From Paraburkholderia domus (lineage in GTDB: Bacteria; Pseudomonadota; Gammaproteobacteria; Burkholderiales; Burkholderiaceae), in NCBI RefSeq assembly GCF_905220705.1, contig NZ_CAJNAT010000008.1, forward strand, positions 1 through 64,000: a stretch of DNA of 64,000 bases, given 5' to 3'. Positions 7,178 to 15,260 of the stretch are shown one piece after another. The stretch's first letter is position 1. Each line of letters opens with the position of its first letter. The notes below the pieces were generated by a model, which was given only the letters and a program-made list of their open reading frames with translations, was not told the DNA's origin and did no database searches. Both the position numbers and the translations under genes were made by a program.

Positions 7178-8584
7178 CTATTGAGAAATTTTCTCCAGCT
7201 CAATACCCTTCGTACGCGGCCCCATCAACCCAATGGCGAGCATTACAATCAGCATCGCACCGGCGATGAACACGAACACGCCGGTCGTGCCAAACTGCTT
7301 CAACACGGCGGCAATCAAAAACGCTGTGAAGATCGCTGAAAAACGGCTCCATGAATAGACGAACCCTACCGCGCGCGCGCGAATGCTGGTTGGAAAGAGT
7401 TCGGTCTGGTAGGCATGGAAGCTGTAGGAAATGATATTGCCGGCAAGCGTCAGACACACCCCGAGGCTCACCAGCAGCACCGCGCCCGATGCCTGGCTGA
7501 ACCACAGCCCGCAGACAATATTCACGGCAGCCATCACCACAATCACAGTCTTGCGCTCGAACCGGTCGCCGATGAAAAGCCCGATAACCGGACCTACTGG
7601 CGCAGCCAAAGCGATCACGCTCGAGTACATCAGGCTTGTGGTGATCGTGATGCCCTGCTTGATGAGCAGCGTCGGTACCCAGTTCGCAAAGCCGTAGAAG
7701 CCCACCGTCTGGAAGATGTTGAAGATCGTCATCATCAGCGTGCGGCTGCGGTAAGGGGGCACCCACATGTCGCGGAAGCTACCACGCGGTGCAACCGGCA
7801 TCGGCGGCGCGGGCGGCGGCAATTCGCGGCCATACTCTGCGCGCACTTTCGCTTCTAGCTCGGTCATTACGCGATCCGCTTCCGCTAGACGCCCTTGTTG
7901 TGCGAGCCAGCGCGGGCTTTCCGGTAACGCGCGACGAATCCACCAGACAAACACTGCACCGTGCGCGCCGATCAGCACGACCCAGCGCCAGCCGTCCAAG
8001 CCGAGCAATGTGCGCGGCACCAGCAGATACGACAGGAACGCCACCACCGGCACCGCCGTAAAGCCGACTGCCTGCTCGCATGCGAACGCGCGCCCTCGGA
8101 TCTGCTTGGGCACCAGTTCGGAAATATACGTGCCGATCGTCACCAGCTCGACGCCAATGCCGATCCCCGCAACGAAGCGCCAAAAATTCAAACCGGTAGC
8201 CGATTGTTGAAAGGCCATGATGACGTTGGCTGCAACGTACCAAAGCAAAGAATACGTAAAGACTGACCGCCTTCCAAATCTGTCGGCAAGAAATCCGCAC
8301 GCAATAGTGCCAACGAATAAGCCCGCAAACAGTGCAGCAATAAAGCTCGCGATTCCGGTAGAACCAAAGAGGCCGTGAGTCGACGACGTCAGGAGGCCAC
8401 TCTTCACCAGCCCAGGCGCGACGTAACCGGTGTACAGAAGATCGTAGAGTTCAAAGAAAAACCCCAGACTCAACAGGATAACTAACTTCCAAATGGTCCG
8501 GGTAGGCGGCAATCTATCTAACCGTGCCGAAATTGCACCTGCATCGACGATGCAGGTGCTTGGGTCCAAATTTGTTGTGCTCAT
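7178..8584 (-). CDS. MFS transporter, 468 residues, probably chimeric
   Basis: Twelve hydrophobic helices in the metabolite:H+ symporter style. The loop 2-3 signature is present as GFLADRFGRRSVFTYS. A long cytoplasmic loop (about residues 225-275, with PPPAPPMPVAPRG) separates the halves. A second signature-like segment, GDRFERK, lies after helix 8. It is probably an inner-membrane carrier of an organic acid or sugar acid. It lies downstream of the aconitase and LysR genes on the same strand, separated from the aconitase by a truncated copy of its own 5' part. The first ~135 codons (8171-8584) have visibly lower GC than the rest, and the change falls at the codon where the truncated copy loses homology. 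The substrate is not predictable. Confidence 0.85.
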   Translation of the reverse strand: MSTTNLDPSTCIVDAGAISARLDRLPPTRTIWKLVILLSLGFFFELYDLLYTGYVAPGLVKSGLLTSSTHGLFGSTGIASFIAALFAGLFVGTIACGFLADRFGRRSVFTYSLLWYVAANVIMAFQQSATGLNFWRFVAGIGIGVELVTIGTYISELVPKQIRGRAFACEQAVGFTAVPVVAFLSYLLVPRTLLGLDGWRWVVLIGAHGAVFVWWIRRALPESPRWLAQQGRLAEADRVMTELEAKVRAEYGRELPPPAPPMPVAPRGSFRDMWVPPYRSRTLMMTIFNIFQTVGFYGFANWVPTLLIKQGITITTSLMYSSVIALAAPVGPVIGLFIGDRFERKTVIVVMAAVNIVCGLWFSQASGAVLLVSLGVCLTLAGNIISYSFHAYQTELFPTSIRARAVGFVYSWSRFSAIFTAFLIAAVLKQFGTTGVFVFIAGAMLIVMLAIGLMGPRTKGIELEKISQ

Positions 8585-8604
8585 AATTGATCAGTTTCCA
8601 GATA

Positions 8605-8618
8605 GTCGGATGTCCGAC
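8605..8618. promoter_or_regulatory. short inverted repeat upstream of the MFS gene
   Basis: GTCGGA-TG-TCCGAC lies about 20 bases before the MFS start (minus strand). Size and symmetry suit a GntR- or LysR-type regulator. No matching regulator gene is adjacent, so this is tentative. Confidence 0.35.
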
Positions 8619-8776
8619 GCTATTCACTGCTTGAGAACTGCGATTGAGCGCGGGGAATCAATGCCGCTCGTCTTCGACTTTCATTTAAAAGTGCGGTGCA
8701 GCAAAGCACTGGATTTCACACTATGAAATCAAAAAGCTTGATTTGCCGGCAACAACGAGGGGTTAAAAATTCAGAT

Positions 8777-9319
8777 TTATCGCCCGACGAGGCCGACAGC
8801 AAAGCCAGAGGATCCATTCTTAACCCCCTTAATTCCACACTCACAGGCCACGAAGCGCCAGAAATTCAAACCCGTCGCCGTGTCCTGAAAGGCCATCACG
8901 ACGTTGGCCGCCGTGTACCACAGCAGCGAATACGTGAAAACGGCGCGGCGTCCGAAGCGATCCGCCAGAAAACCGCATGCGATCGTGCCGATGAACAACC
9001 CGCTGAACAACGCGGCGATGAGACTCGCAACACCGGTCGAGCCGAACAGACCGTGCGTCGTCGCGGTCAGCAGGCCGCTTTTGACGAGGCCAGGCGCGAC
9101 ATAGCCCGAATACAGCAGGTCGTACAGTTCGAAGAAGAAGCCGAGGCTCAGCAGCACCACCAGCTTCCAGATGGAACGCGTGGCGGGCAGCCGGTCGAGG
9201 CGCGCGGAGATGCTGCCGGCGTCGAGCGTCATCTCGGCCACCCGCACAGTCGCGTTTGCGGAAGACGCCGCGCCGCCGGCGCTGCGCGCGACGGACCCGG
9301 CGTGATCGGGGGATGCCAT
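8777..9319 (-). pseudogene. truncated 5' fragment of an MFS transporter
   Basis: From ATG 9319 (MASPDHAG) about 155 residues match the N-terminus of the neighbouring MFS protein closely (for example GFFFELYDLLYSGYVAPG, GFLADRFGRR), ending at FWRFVA. Homology then stops at about 8853 and the frame continues for about 25 unrelated residues to a stop at 8777. About four TM helices remain, so it is very unlikely to transport. This fragment directly follows the aconitase gene and has native-like high GC. It is therefore probably the original 5' end of the transporter gene. Confidence 0.85.
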
Positions 9320-9455
9320 ATAGTCTGTCTCCTGGTGATACGGGTCATGCTGGCGATGCACGATGATGCTCGCCGGCCCCGGTCTTGTGCCGGGCTGTCG
9401 TACTTTCGCGTGTCACGCGCACCACGATGCCGGGCCACAAGGTCCGGCCAGCATT

Positions 9456-11432
9456 CTAGCCGCGTGCGTGCTTCAATTGTTCGAAGGTGGTGATTTTTCC
9501 GGCCAGCGCGCTCGCGGCGACGGTGTACGGACTCGCGAGCCACACATTGCCCGGCCCGGAACGGCCAGGGAAATTGCGGTTGATCGCGCTGATCGTCACC
9601 TCGTTCGCATTGGCCGACTGCCCCGGTCCGCAATTCGCGCACGACCCGCAGCCCGGCATCACGAGCGTCACGCCCGCACGCTCGAAAACCGGCAAATAGC
9701 CTTGGCTCTCACAATACGCGCGCACTGCCATGGTGCCGAATTGCAGGAAGAGACGCGTGCCTTCGGGCACGCGCATGCCCCGCTCCACGCCCCAGCGCAA
9801 TACCTCGTGATAGAAGTCGAAGTCTTCGCGCTTGCCCGCCGTGCATGAGCCGCCATACGCGATATCGATCGCGACGTCCTGCTCCAGCTGCGGCGCCGGC
9901 ACGCCGTTGCCCGGATCGCCGGGACGCGCGAGCATCGGTTCGATCGCGGTGGCGTCGATGCGGATCGTGTCGCGATACGTGGCGCCTGGATCGCTTTTCA
10001 TCCAGTTCTCAAGGGTGAAATCGACGCCGCGGCGCGCCTTCAGAAACGCCACCGTGCGTTCGTCCGGTTCCACGATGCCCGTGAAGCCGCCCAGCTCGGC
10101 GACCATGTTGGTCAGCGTCGCGCGCTCGTCGATCGACATTGCGCGTACCGCCGCGCCGCCGTATTCGAACACGAGACCGATCGCATCGCCCGAGCGGATC
10201 GCGTCCATCTGCAACAGATGCAGCACGACGTCCTTCGCGGTGACGCCGTCGCGCAAGGCGCCGTCGATTTCAATGCGCAGCGTCTCCGGCACTTTGCAGC
10301 GCACGTAGCCCGTCACCCAGCTATTGGCAATTTCCGTTGCGCCTGCACCGAATGCAAGGCAGCCGAGCGAGCCCGAATGCGGCGTGTGCGAGTCAGTGCC
10401 GCACGCGACCTGTCCCGGCAACGCGTACTGCTCGGCCATCAGCGCATGGCAGATGCCTTCAGAACCGGGCGAGTTATCGAGCGCGCCGTGCGAGCGCACC
10501 GGATAATCGCGCGAAAACGACGTGTGCCCTTCCATCAGATTGGCGACGCCCGGCAGCAATCCATCGCGGACGTGCGGAATGCTTTGCGAGGCAAGCACCA
10601 GATGATCCTGGAACGCGATGATGTGATCCGGCGCATGCAGCGGCGCGGGCTTGCCGAACGCGCGATGCATCAGATGCGCGCACATGCCGGTGAAGTAGTC
10701 GTGGCTGAAGCGCCAGTCGGCGGCAATGAACACGCCATCGCCGCGCCGCGCGCTTTCAATGCCAGGATGAAGATGGCGCTCGATGATCTTCTCGACCAGC
10801 GTCTTCGGCTCAGCGGCGTTTGCGGCGCTGGTGGCGCTGGTGGCATTTGCCGCGTTGGCCATCTCCCGCACGCGCGGCGCGGGCCAGTTCGCGAACTTGC
10901 TGTACGCAAGCAGGCCACCGCTGCGAATGATCTGCTGCGTGAGCGCATCGCGGCCTTTGAGAAACTCGTCGATCGGCACCGCCTCGCCCGCGATCAGACG
11001 ATCGAGCACGGAGAAATCGGTGGTCGTGAGGATGCCGATATTGTCGCAATTCTGCTGGTAGATACGCTCGAAACTCTCGGCGACGATCAAACGAATGCCC
11101 GCCGACAACTCCGCCAGCGGGCTCGATTCGCGCGACGAACCCTTGCCGTAGCGCTTACCCGCCACGGTCACCTGGAAGCCGCCGTCCCTGACCGCATGGC
11201 GGCCGATCGGCAGGCGCTCGCCCGCCTTGAAGCCGACGTATGGATACTGGCCGAGGCGCTCGTCATAAGTCAGCATGACGGTGACTGGCGTGATTTCGTC
11301 GGTAGACACGTTATCGCGCAGCGCGCCTGCGGTAGCGCGCGTGAAATTTTTGCCGGCGAGTTGTGCCTCGATCACCGCGGGGTCCTGGGACAGGTACAGC
11401 ACGCGGCCGTCCAGACGAATCGTGTCGCTCAT
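9456..11432 (-). CDS. aconitase-family hydratase with swivel domain at the N-terminus
   Basis: 658 residues. The swivel domain comes first (about residues 1-190, with RDNVSTDEITPVTVML and GKRYGKGSSRESSPLAE), then an Ala-rich linker (about 195-215), then the catalytic domains. This is a permutation relative to AcnA, where the swivel is last; AcnB also has it early, but after a HEAT-like domain absent here. Catalytic features are present: CGTDSHTPHSGSLG, a GGSCT Cys and PGCGSCANCGPGQS supplying the other two [4Fe-4S] cysteines. The start MSDTIRL at 11432 is chosen because AAGGAG sits seven bases upstream, too close for ATG 11438. LysR upstream and an MFS carrier downstream suggest catabolism of a tri- or dicarboxylate. 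The exact substrate is unknown. Confidence 0.88.
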   Translation of the reverse strand: MSDTIRLDGRVLYLSQDPAVIEAQLAGKNFTRATAGALRDNVSTDEITPVTVMLTYDERLGQYPYVGFKAGERLPIGRHAVRDGGFQVTVAGKRYGKGSSRESSPLAELSAGIRLIVAESFERIYQQNCDNIGILTTTDFSVLDRLIAGEAVPIDEFLKGRDALTQQIIRSGGLLAYSKFANWPAPRVREMANAANATSATSAANAAEPKTLVEKIIERHLHPGIESARRGDGVFIAADWRFSHDYFTGMCAHLMHRAFGKPAPLHAPDHIIAFQDHLVLASQSIPHVRDGLLPGVANLMEGHTSFSRDYPVRSHGALDNSPGSEGICHALMAEQYALPGQVACGTDSHTPHSGSLGCLAFGAGATEIANSWVTGYVRCKVPETLRIEIDGALRDGVTAKDVVLHLLQMDAIRSGDAIGLVFEYGGAAVRAMSIDERATLTNMVAELGGFTGIVEPDERTVAFLKARRGVDFTLENWMKSDPGATYRDTIRIDATAIEPMLARPGDPGNGVPAPQLEQDVAIDIAYGGSCTAGKREDFDFYHEVLRWGVERGMRVPEGTRLFLQFGTMAVRAYCESQGYLPVFERAGVTLVMPGCGSCANCGPGQSANANEVTISAINRNFPGRSGPGNVWLASPYTVAASALAGKITTFEQLKHARG

Positions 11433-11538
11433 ATGCATTCTCCTTGCGCTCACTATACGGCGCGCGTCAGCGATGCCGAAGTGCCGGTCCAGCAAGGCAG
11501 ACGTCTCGTTTGGAGAATGATGCGGGGCGTCCCGCGGG

Positions 11539-12441
11539 CTAGGGCTTGCTGCCGAGAAAGCCCACCAGCGCCGCTGCGCTCGCGCTTAACTGATCACGCG
11601 ACTTGAAGATCATGATGAGATGCCGCACCGCCCAGGCGTCGCTCAAGGACAGCAACCGCACGTCGAGCGCATTCACGTAGAGCAGCCCGACCTGCTCGGG
11701 CACGACGGCTATGCCAAGGCCGGCATGGACCATCCGGCACAGCGCATCGAGGCTGCCGACGCGGATTTTTACGTCGAGCTGCCGGCCCGCGCTGGCCGCC
11801 TGCTGCGCGAGAAGCTGCGTGAGCGCGCTCTCGCTGCGCAGGCCGACAAAGCTGTCGGCAAGCAACGCCTCGAACGCCACGCGCGGCACGTCAGCGAGAC
11901 GATGACCGCCCGGCACCAGAACCACCAGCCGGTCTTCCCGATACGGCACCTGCTGGAAGGCTTCGCTGCCCGCCACCGGGTTGCAGATGCCGAAATCCGC
12001 GCCATGCTCGCCGACGATACGCAGCACGTCCGCGCTGTTCTCCTCTTCCAGTTCGATCGACACTTCCGGAAACACGCGCCCGAACGCCGCCACGTCCTCC
12101 GGCAAAAACTGCACGATCGACGAGAGATTCGCCACCAGCCGCACCCGCCCCTTCGCTCCCGACGAAAAGCGCGACAACTCGGCGCTCATCTGTTCGATGT
12201 TGCCGATGATCGCCTGCGCATAACGAAGCACGGTCTCGCCGACCGGCGTCACCGTAATACCGCGCGACTGCCGCTGAATCACCGGCAAGCCGATCATTGC
12301 TTCGATCTCGGCGATACGCCGGCTCACCGCGGAAGACGCGATGAACTCGCGCTCAGCCGCGCGCGCGATGTTCTGCTCCTGACAGACGGCGACGAACAGG
12401 CGCAACGAGGTGAGGTCGAGCTTCTTGAGGAGATTTTCCAT
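11539..12441 (-). CDS. LysR-family transcriptional regulator
   Basis: 300 residues. An N-terminal HTH (about residues 8-67: TSLRLFVAVCQEQNIARAAE, SSAVSRRIAEIE, TPVGETVL) precedes a substrate-binding domain (about 90-295). It is on the same strand as, and about 106 bases upstream of, the aconitase gene, so it may sit in the same transcript or regulate it from that gap. It probably senses the aconitase-pathway substrate. A strong terminator at 12567-12595 insulates it from the Amt gene. Confidence 0.92.
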   Translation of the reverse strand: MENLLKKLDLTSLRLFVAVCQEQNIARAAEREFIASSAVSRRIAEIEAMIGLPVIQRQSRGITVTPVGETVLRYAQAIIGNIEQMSAELSRFSSGAKGRVRLVANLSSIVQFLPEDVAAFGRVFPEVSIELEEENSADVLRIVGEHGADFGICNPVAGSEAFQQVPYREDRLVVLVPGGHRLADVPRVAFEALLADSFVGLRSESALTQLLAQQAASAGRQLDVKIRVGSLDALCRMVHAGLGIAVVPEQVGLLYVNALDVRLLSLSDAWAVRHLIMIFKSRDQLSASAAALVGFLGSKP

Positions 12442-12566
12442 GGATGTTGCGCTTCACATTGGGCACAGACCCAACGCTAGCATAGAGGCGCTCATTGGCC
12501 TCATACCCGCTTCCGGATTGATTCGGTTGATAGCGCGCGTCGCGTCCCTCGCGTTCCAATAGGGAC

Positions 12567-12595
12567 GAAAAAAAGCGGGACGCAAGCGTCCCGCT
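12567..12595 (-). terminator. intrinsic terminator of the ammonium transporter gene
   Basis: Perfect 10-base arms AGCGGGACGC (12574-12583) and GCGTCCCGCT (12586-12595) are followed on the minus strand by a run of seven T. It lies 24 bases past the Amt stop codon. Confidence 0.9.
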
Positions 12596-12618
12596 CTCTT
12601 CTCACCTGGTGCTGATGC

Positions 12619-13860
12619 TTACGCGTCCAGATAAGCCACTTCGCCATGCAACTCAGTATCGAGCCCGTGCTGCGCGGCCGCGTCACCCACCTTAACGGGT
12701 GTCACGCGGTTGATCAGCCATAACATGCCCCACGTGAACACGAACGCCCAGACGCCGGACACGAGCACCGCCACGCATTGCTTGACGAAGAAAGCGCCGC
12801 CACCCAGCAACAGGCCGTCCGCGCCATTCGGATTCCACGCCTTCGACGCGAACACGCCGAGCAGAACGGTGCCGACCAGGCCACCCACGCCATGCACGCC
12901 CCAAACGTCGAGCGCGTCGTCAAGGCCGAGCCGGTTTTTCAGCGCAACAGCGTAGTAACAGATCACCCCCGCAGAAATCCCGATCACGGCGGCGGTGCTC
13001 AACGACACATAGCCGGCTGCAGGTGTGATGGTCGCGAGGCCGGCGACCGACCCGGTCAGCAAGCCGATGAATTTCGGTTGCCGTGCGTTGGCCCATTCGA
13101 TCAGCAGCCACGTAATGGCAGCGAAGGAAGCGGCGACGTCGGTGTTAAGGAAAGACGAAGCCGTGATGGCGTCGACGCGCAACTCGGAGCCGGCGTTAAA
13201 GCCGTACCAGCCGAACCACAGCAGGCCCGTGCCGAGCGCGATCAACGGCACGTTATGCGGCTTGTGCGTGACAGTCTGACGCCGCCCCACATACAACACC
13301 GACGCTAGCGCGGCAAATCCGGCCGTATTGTGGACCACAATTCCGCCCGCATAATCCAGCACGCCCCACTTCGCGAACAGACCATCCGGACTCCATACCA
13401 TGTGCACGAACGGAAAATACACCAGTACCAGCCAGCCGGTCAGGAACAGGAAGTACGCCTTGAACGTCACGCGATTGGTGAACGCACCCGTGATCAGCGC
13501 CGGCGTGATGATCGCAAACATCATCTGATAGGCGACGTGGACCACCAGCGGAATGCCCGCATCGTTGCCCGTGTACATGCTTTGCAGCGTAATGCCGCGC
13601 AGGAACGCATAGTAGGTCGGGTCACCGATGATGCCGTGCCAGCTTGGGCCGAAGCACATCGAGTAGCCAAACGCGAACCACAGCACAGTGGTCCATGCGA
13701 GCGAAATGAAGCTCTGCATCATGATCGCCAGCACGTTCTTGCGCTCGACAAGGCCGCCGTAGAAGAACGCGAGACCCGGCGTCATCAACATGACGAGGCT
13801 CGCGCAGAGCAGCATGAAAGCGGTATTGCCGACGTTGATCGGCATGGTTGCAGGAAGCAC
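12619..13860 (-). CDS. ammonium transporter, Amt family
   Basis: 413 residues with about eleven TM helices and no signal peptide. Family features visible: FFYGGLVERKNVLAIMMQSF, the channel His in HNTAGFAALAS, and DALDVWGVHGVGG with the second channel His. The product conducts NH4+/NH3 as an inner-membrane trimer. The start is GTG 13860, because AAGGAG lies seven bases upstream; ATG 13845 would leave that RBS unused. No glnK-type PII gene is next to it, unlike the usual glnK-amtB pair, so PII control must come from elsewhere. The next 3' feature is its terminator. Confidence 0.95.
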   Translation of the reverse strand: MLPATMPINVGNTAFMLLCASLVMLMTPGLAFFYGGLVERKNVLAIMMQSFISLAWTTVLWFAFGYSMCFGPSWHGIIGDPTYYAFLRGITLQSMYTGNDAGIPLVVHVAYQMMFAIITPALITGAFTNRVTFKAYFLFLTGWLVLVYFPFVHMVWSPDGLFAKWGVLDYAGGIVVHNTAGFAALASVLYVGRRQTVTHKPHNVPLIALGTGLLWFGWYGFNAGSELRVDAITASSFLNTDVAASFAAITWLLIEWANARQPKFIGLLTGSVAGLATITPAAGYVSLSTAAVIGISAGVICYYAVALKNRLGLDDALDVWGVHGVGGLVGTVLLGVFASKAWNPNGADGLLLGGGAFFVKQCVAVLVSGVWAFVFTWGMLWLINRVTPVKVGDAAAQHGLDTELHGEVAYLDA

Positions 13861-14439
13861 AGCTTGTCTCCTTGATTATCGTCGTGACATGTGCCCCGGC
13901 AGCGCGAGGCACTGGCGTCGAAAAAGAGCCCTTCAGTGCGGAACTTGCTTGCAATTTGTAGGGTTCATCTGTTTTCGCGCGCTTGTGGCAGCCGAAAAGT
14001 AGTCCCGCGCCGGATGCGGCGCAATACGGCTGGCCAATATAGTGGGATTCACCTTAGCCATATGGCCACTGCAGGCCACTGCTGGCGACCGTTCGCCACC
14101 GTTAGCGCGCTGTAAGCGCGGGTAAACCACGTCCATTCGACCGGCTCGATTGAGCCTGGCGCAACATCGGGTACCCCATCGAACCTACGCGGCGTTCGGC
14201 AACGAACCGGGCGCGATGCGTTTGAGTCTGCGCGTCGCCGTCATGCGAGGTCGACCGGCCTCTGATTGCCATGCGTCCGCAAAAGCGTCGCTTTTTCGCG
14301 TCAATCTTCACGAACCCACAGCAATCACCGCGTCCGCCATCCCGACCCAAAAACTCCTATGATTTGAAAGAGATATTTCTTACGAAGCGACATTTCATCA
14401 CTTCGCGAAACAGCTTATTGTAAAAAAGTAAAAAGACTT
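13861..14439. other. 580-base intergenic region between Amt and the dehydrogenase operon
   Basis: Promoters for the divergent Amt and dehydrogenase genes must lie here. I looked for a GG-N10-GC sigma-54 element upstream of Amt and did not find a clear one. An imperfect palindrome (CGAAGCGA and TCACTTCG, 14383-14390 and 14398-14405, one mismatch) lies near the right end. No ORF is convincing. Confidence 0.45.
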
Positions 14440-14453
14440 TGGAACCGGTTCCA
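14440..14453. promoter_or_regulatory. LacI-type operator upstream of the dehydrogenase operon
   Basis: TGGAACCGGTTCCA is a perfect 14-base palindrome with the central CG typical of LacI/GalR-family sites. It lies 76-89 bases before the first gene. No LacI-family gene is present in this window, so the regulator would be encoded elsewhere. Confidence 0.6.
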
Positions 14454-14528
14454 TTTACCATGGCGCCGAAATCCGACGACTGTCCGTGGGGCGTCATGGC
14501 GCGCTCCCATCTCGTGATAAAGAACAAT

Positions 14529-15260
14529 ATGGCTCAATCTCCTCTCAGTTCCCGCCGCGGCTTCTTACGCACGGCCATTGCGCTGGTTCCCGCCGGGACC
14601 CTCGCCGGCTGTGAAGTCAAGCAATCCGCCACAACCGTTCAGGGCTCGAACGGTGCCGCCTCCGCGGGCCAGGCCTCCGGCGCCGACTACAAGCCGCATT
14701 TCTTCGACGCGAAGGAATGGGCGTTCATCCATGCGGCCGTCGATCGCCTGATTCCATCGGACAGCGAAGGCCCGGGTGCGGTCGAAGCCGGCGTACCCGA
14801 ATTCATCGACCGGCAGATGGATACGCCGTACGCGCACGGCGCGCTCTGGTACATGCAAGGGCCGTTCGCGCAAGGCGTGCCGGAACTCGGCTATCAGTTG
14901 AAGCTCGTGCCGCGCGATCTGTACCGGCTCGGCATCGCTGCGGTGAACGCCTACTGCACGAAGACCTACTCGCATCCGTTCGACGCCCTCGACGCGCCCA
15001 CGCGCGACACCGTGCTCGCCGCGCTGGAGAAAGAATCGATCGATCTCGCGGAAGTCCCGGCTGGCGTCTTCTTCGGCCAGCTGCTGCAAAACACCCGCGA
15101 AGGCTACTTCTGCGATCCGATCCACGGCGGCAATCGCGACATGGGCGGCTGGAAGATGATCGGTTTCCCCGGCGCGCGCGCCGATTTCATGGACTTCGTC
15201 AACCAGAACGGCCAGGCCTATCCGTATGGCCCCGTGTCGATTGAAGGAAAGCGCACCTGA
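14529..15260 (+). CDS. small Tat-exported subunit of a gluconate 2-dehydrogenase-type enzyme
   Basis: 243 residues. The N-terminus carries a twin-arginine signal (SSRRGFLRTAIALVPAGTLAG) with a Cys just after, as in this family. The mature part (WAFIHAAVDRLIPSD, then FIDRQ) is the gluconate 2-dehydrogenase subunit 3 fold. In these enzymes the small subunit carries the signal and takes the flavin subunit, which lacks one, through the Tat pore. The start at 14529 is chosen because it places the Tat signal at the N-terminus; the frame is open from 14439. Its TGA overlaps the next ATG (TGATG). Confidence 0.9.
   Translation: MAQSPLSSRRGFLRTAIALVPAGTLAGCEVKQSATTVQGSNGAASAGQASGADYKPHFFDAKEWAFIHAAVDRLIPSDSEGPGAVEAGVPEFIDRQMDTPYAHGALWYMQGPFAQGVPELGYQLKLVPRDLYRLGIAAVNAYCTKTYSHPFDALDAPTRDTVLAALEKESIDLAEVPAGVFFGQLLQNTREGYFCDPIHGGNRDMGGWKMIGFPGARADFMDFVNQNGQAYPYGPVSIEGKRT

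Noticed and set aside
10218..11606. 462-residue plus-strand ORF
   Set aside because: Antisense to the aconitase gene; compositionally an Arg/Ala shadow.
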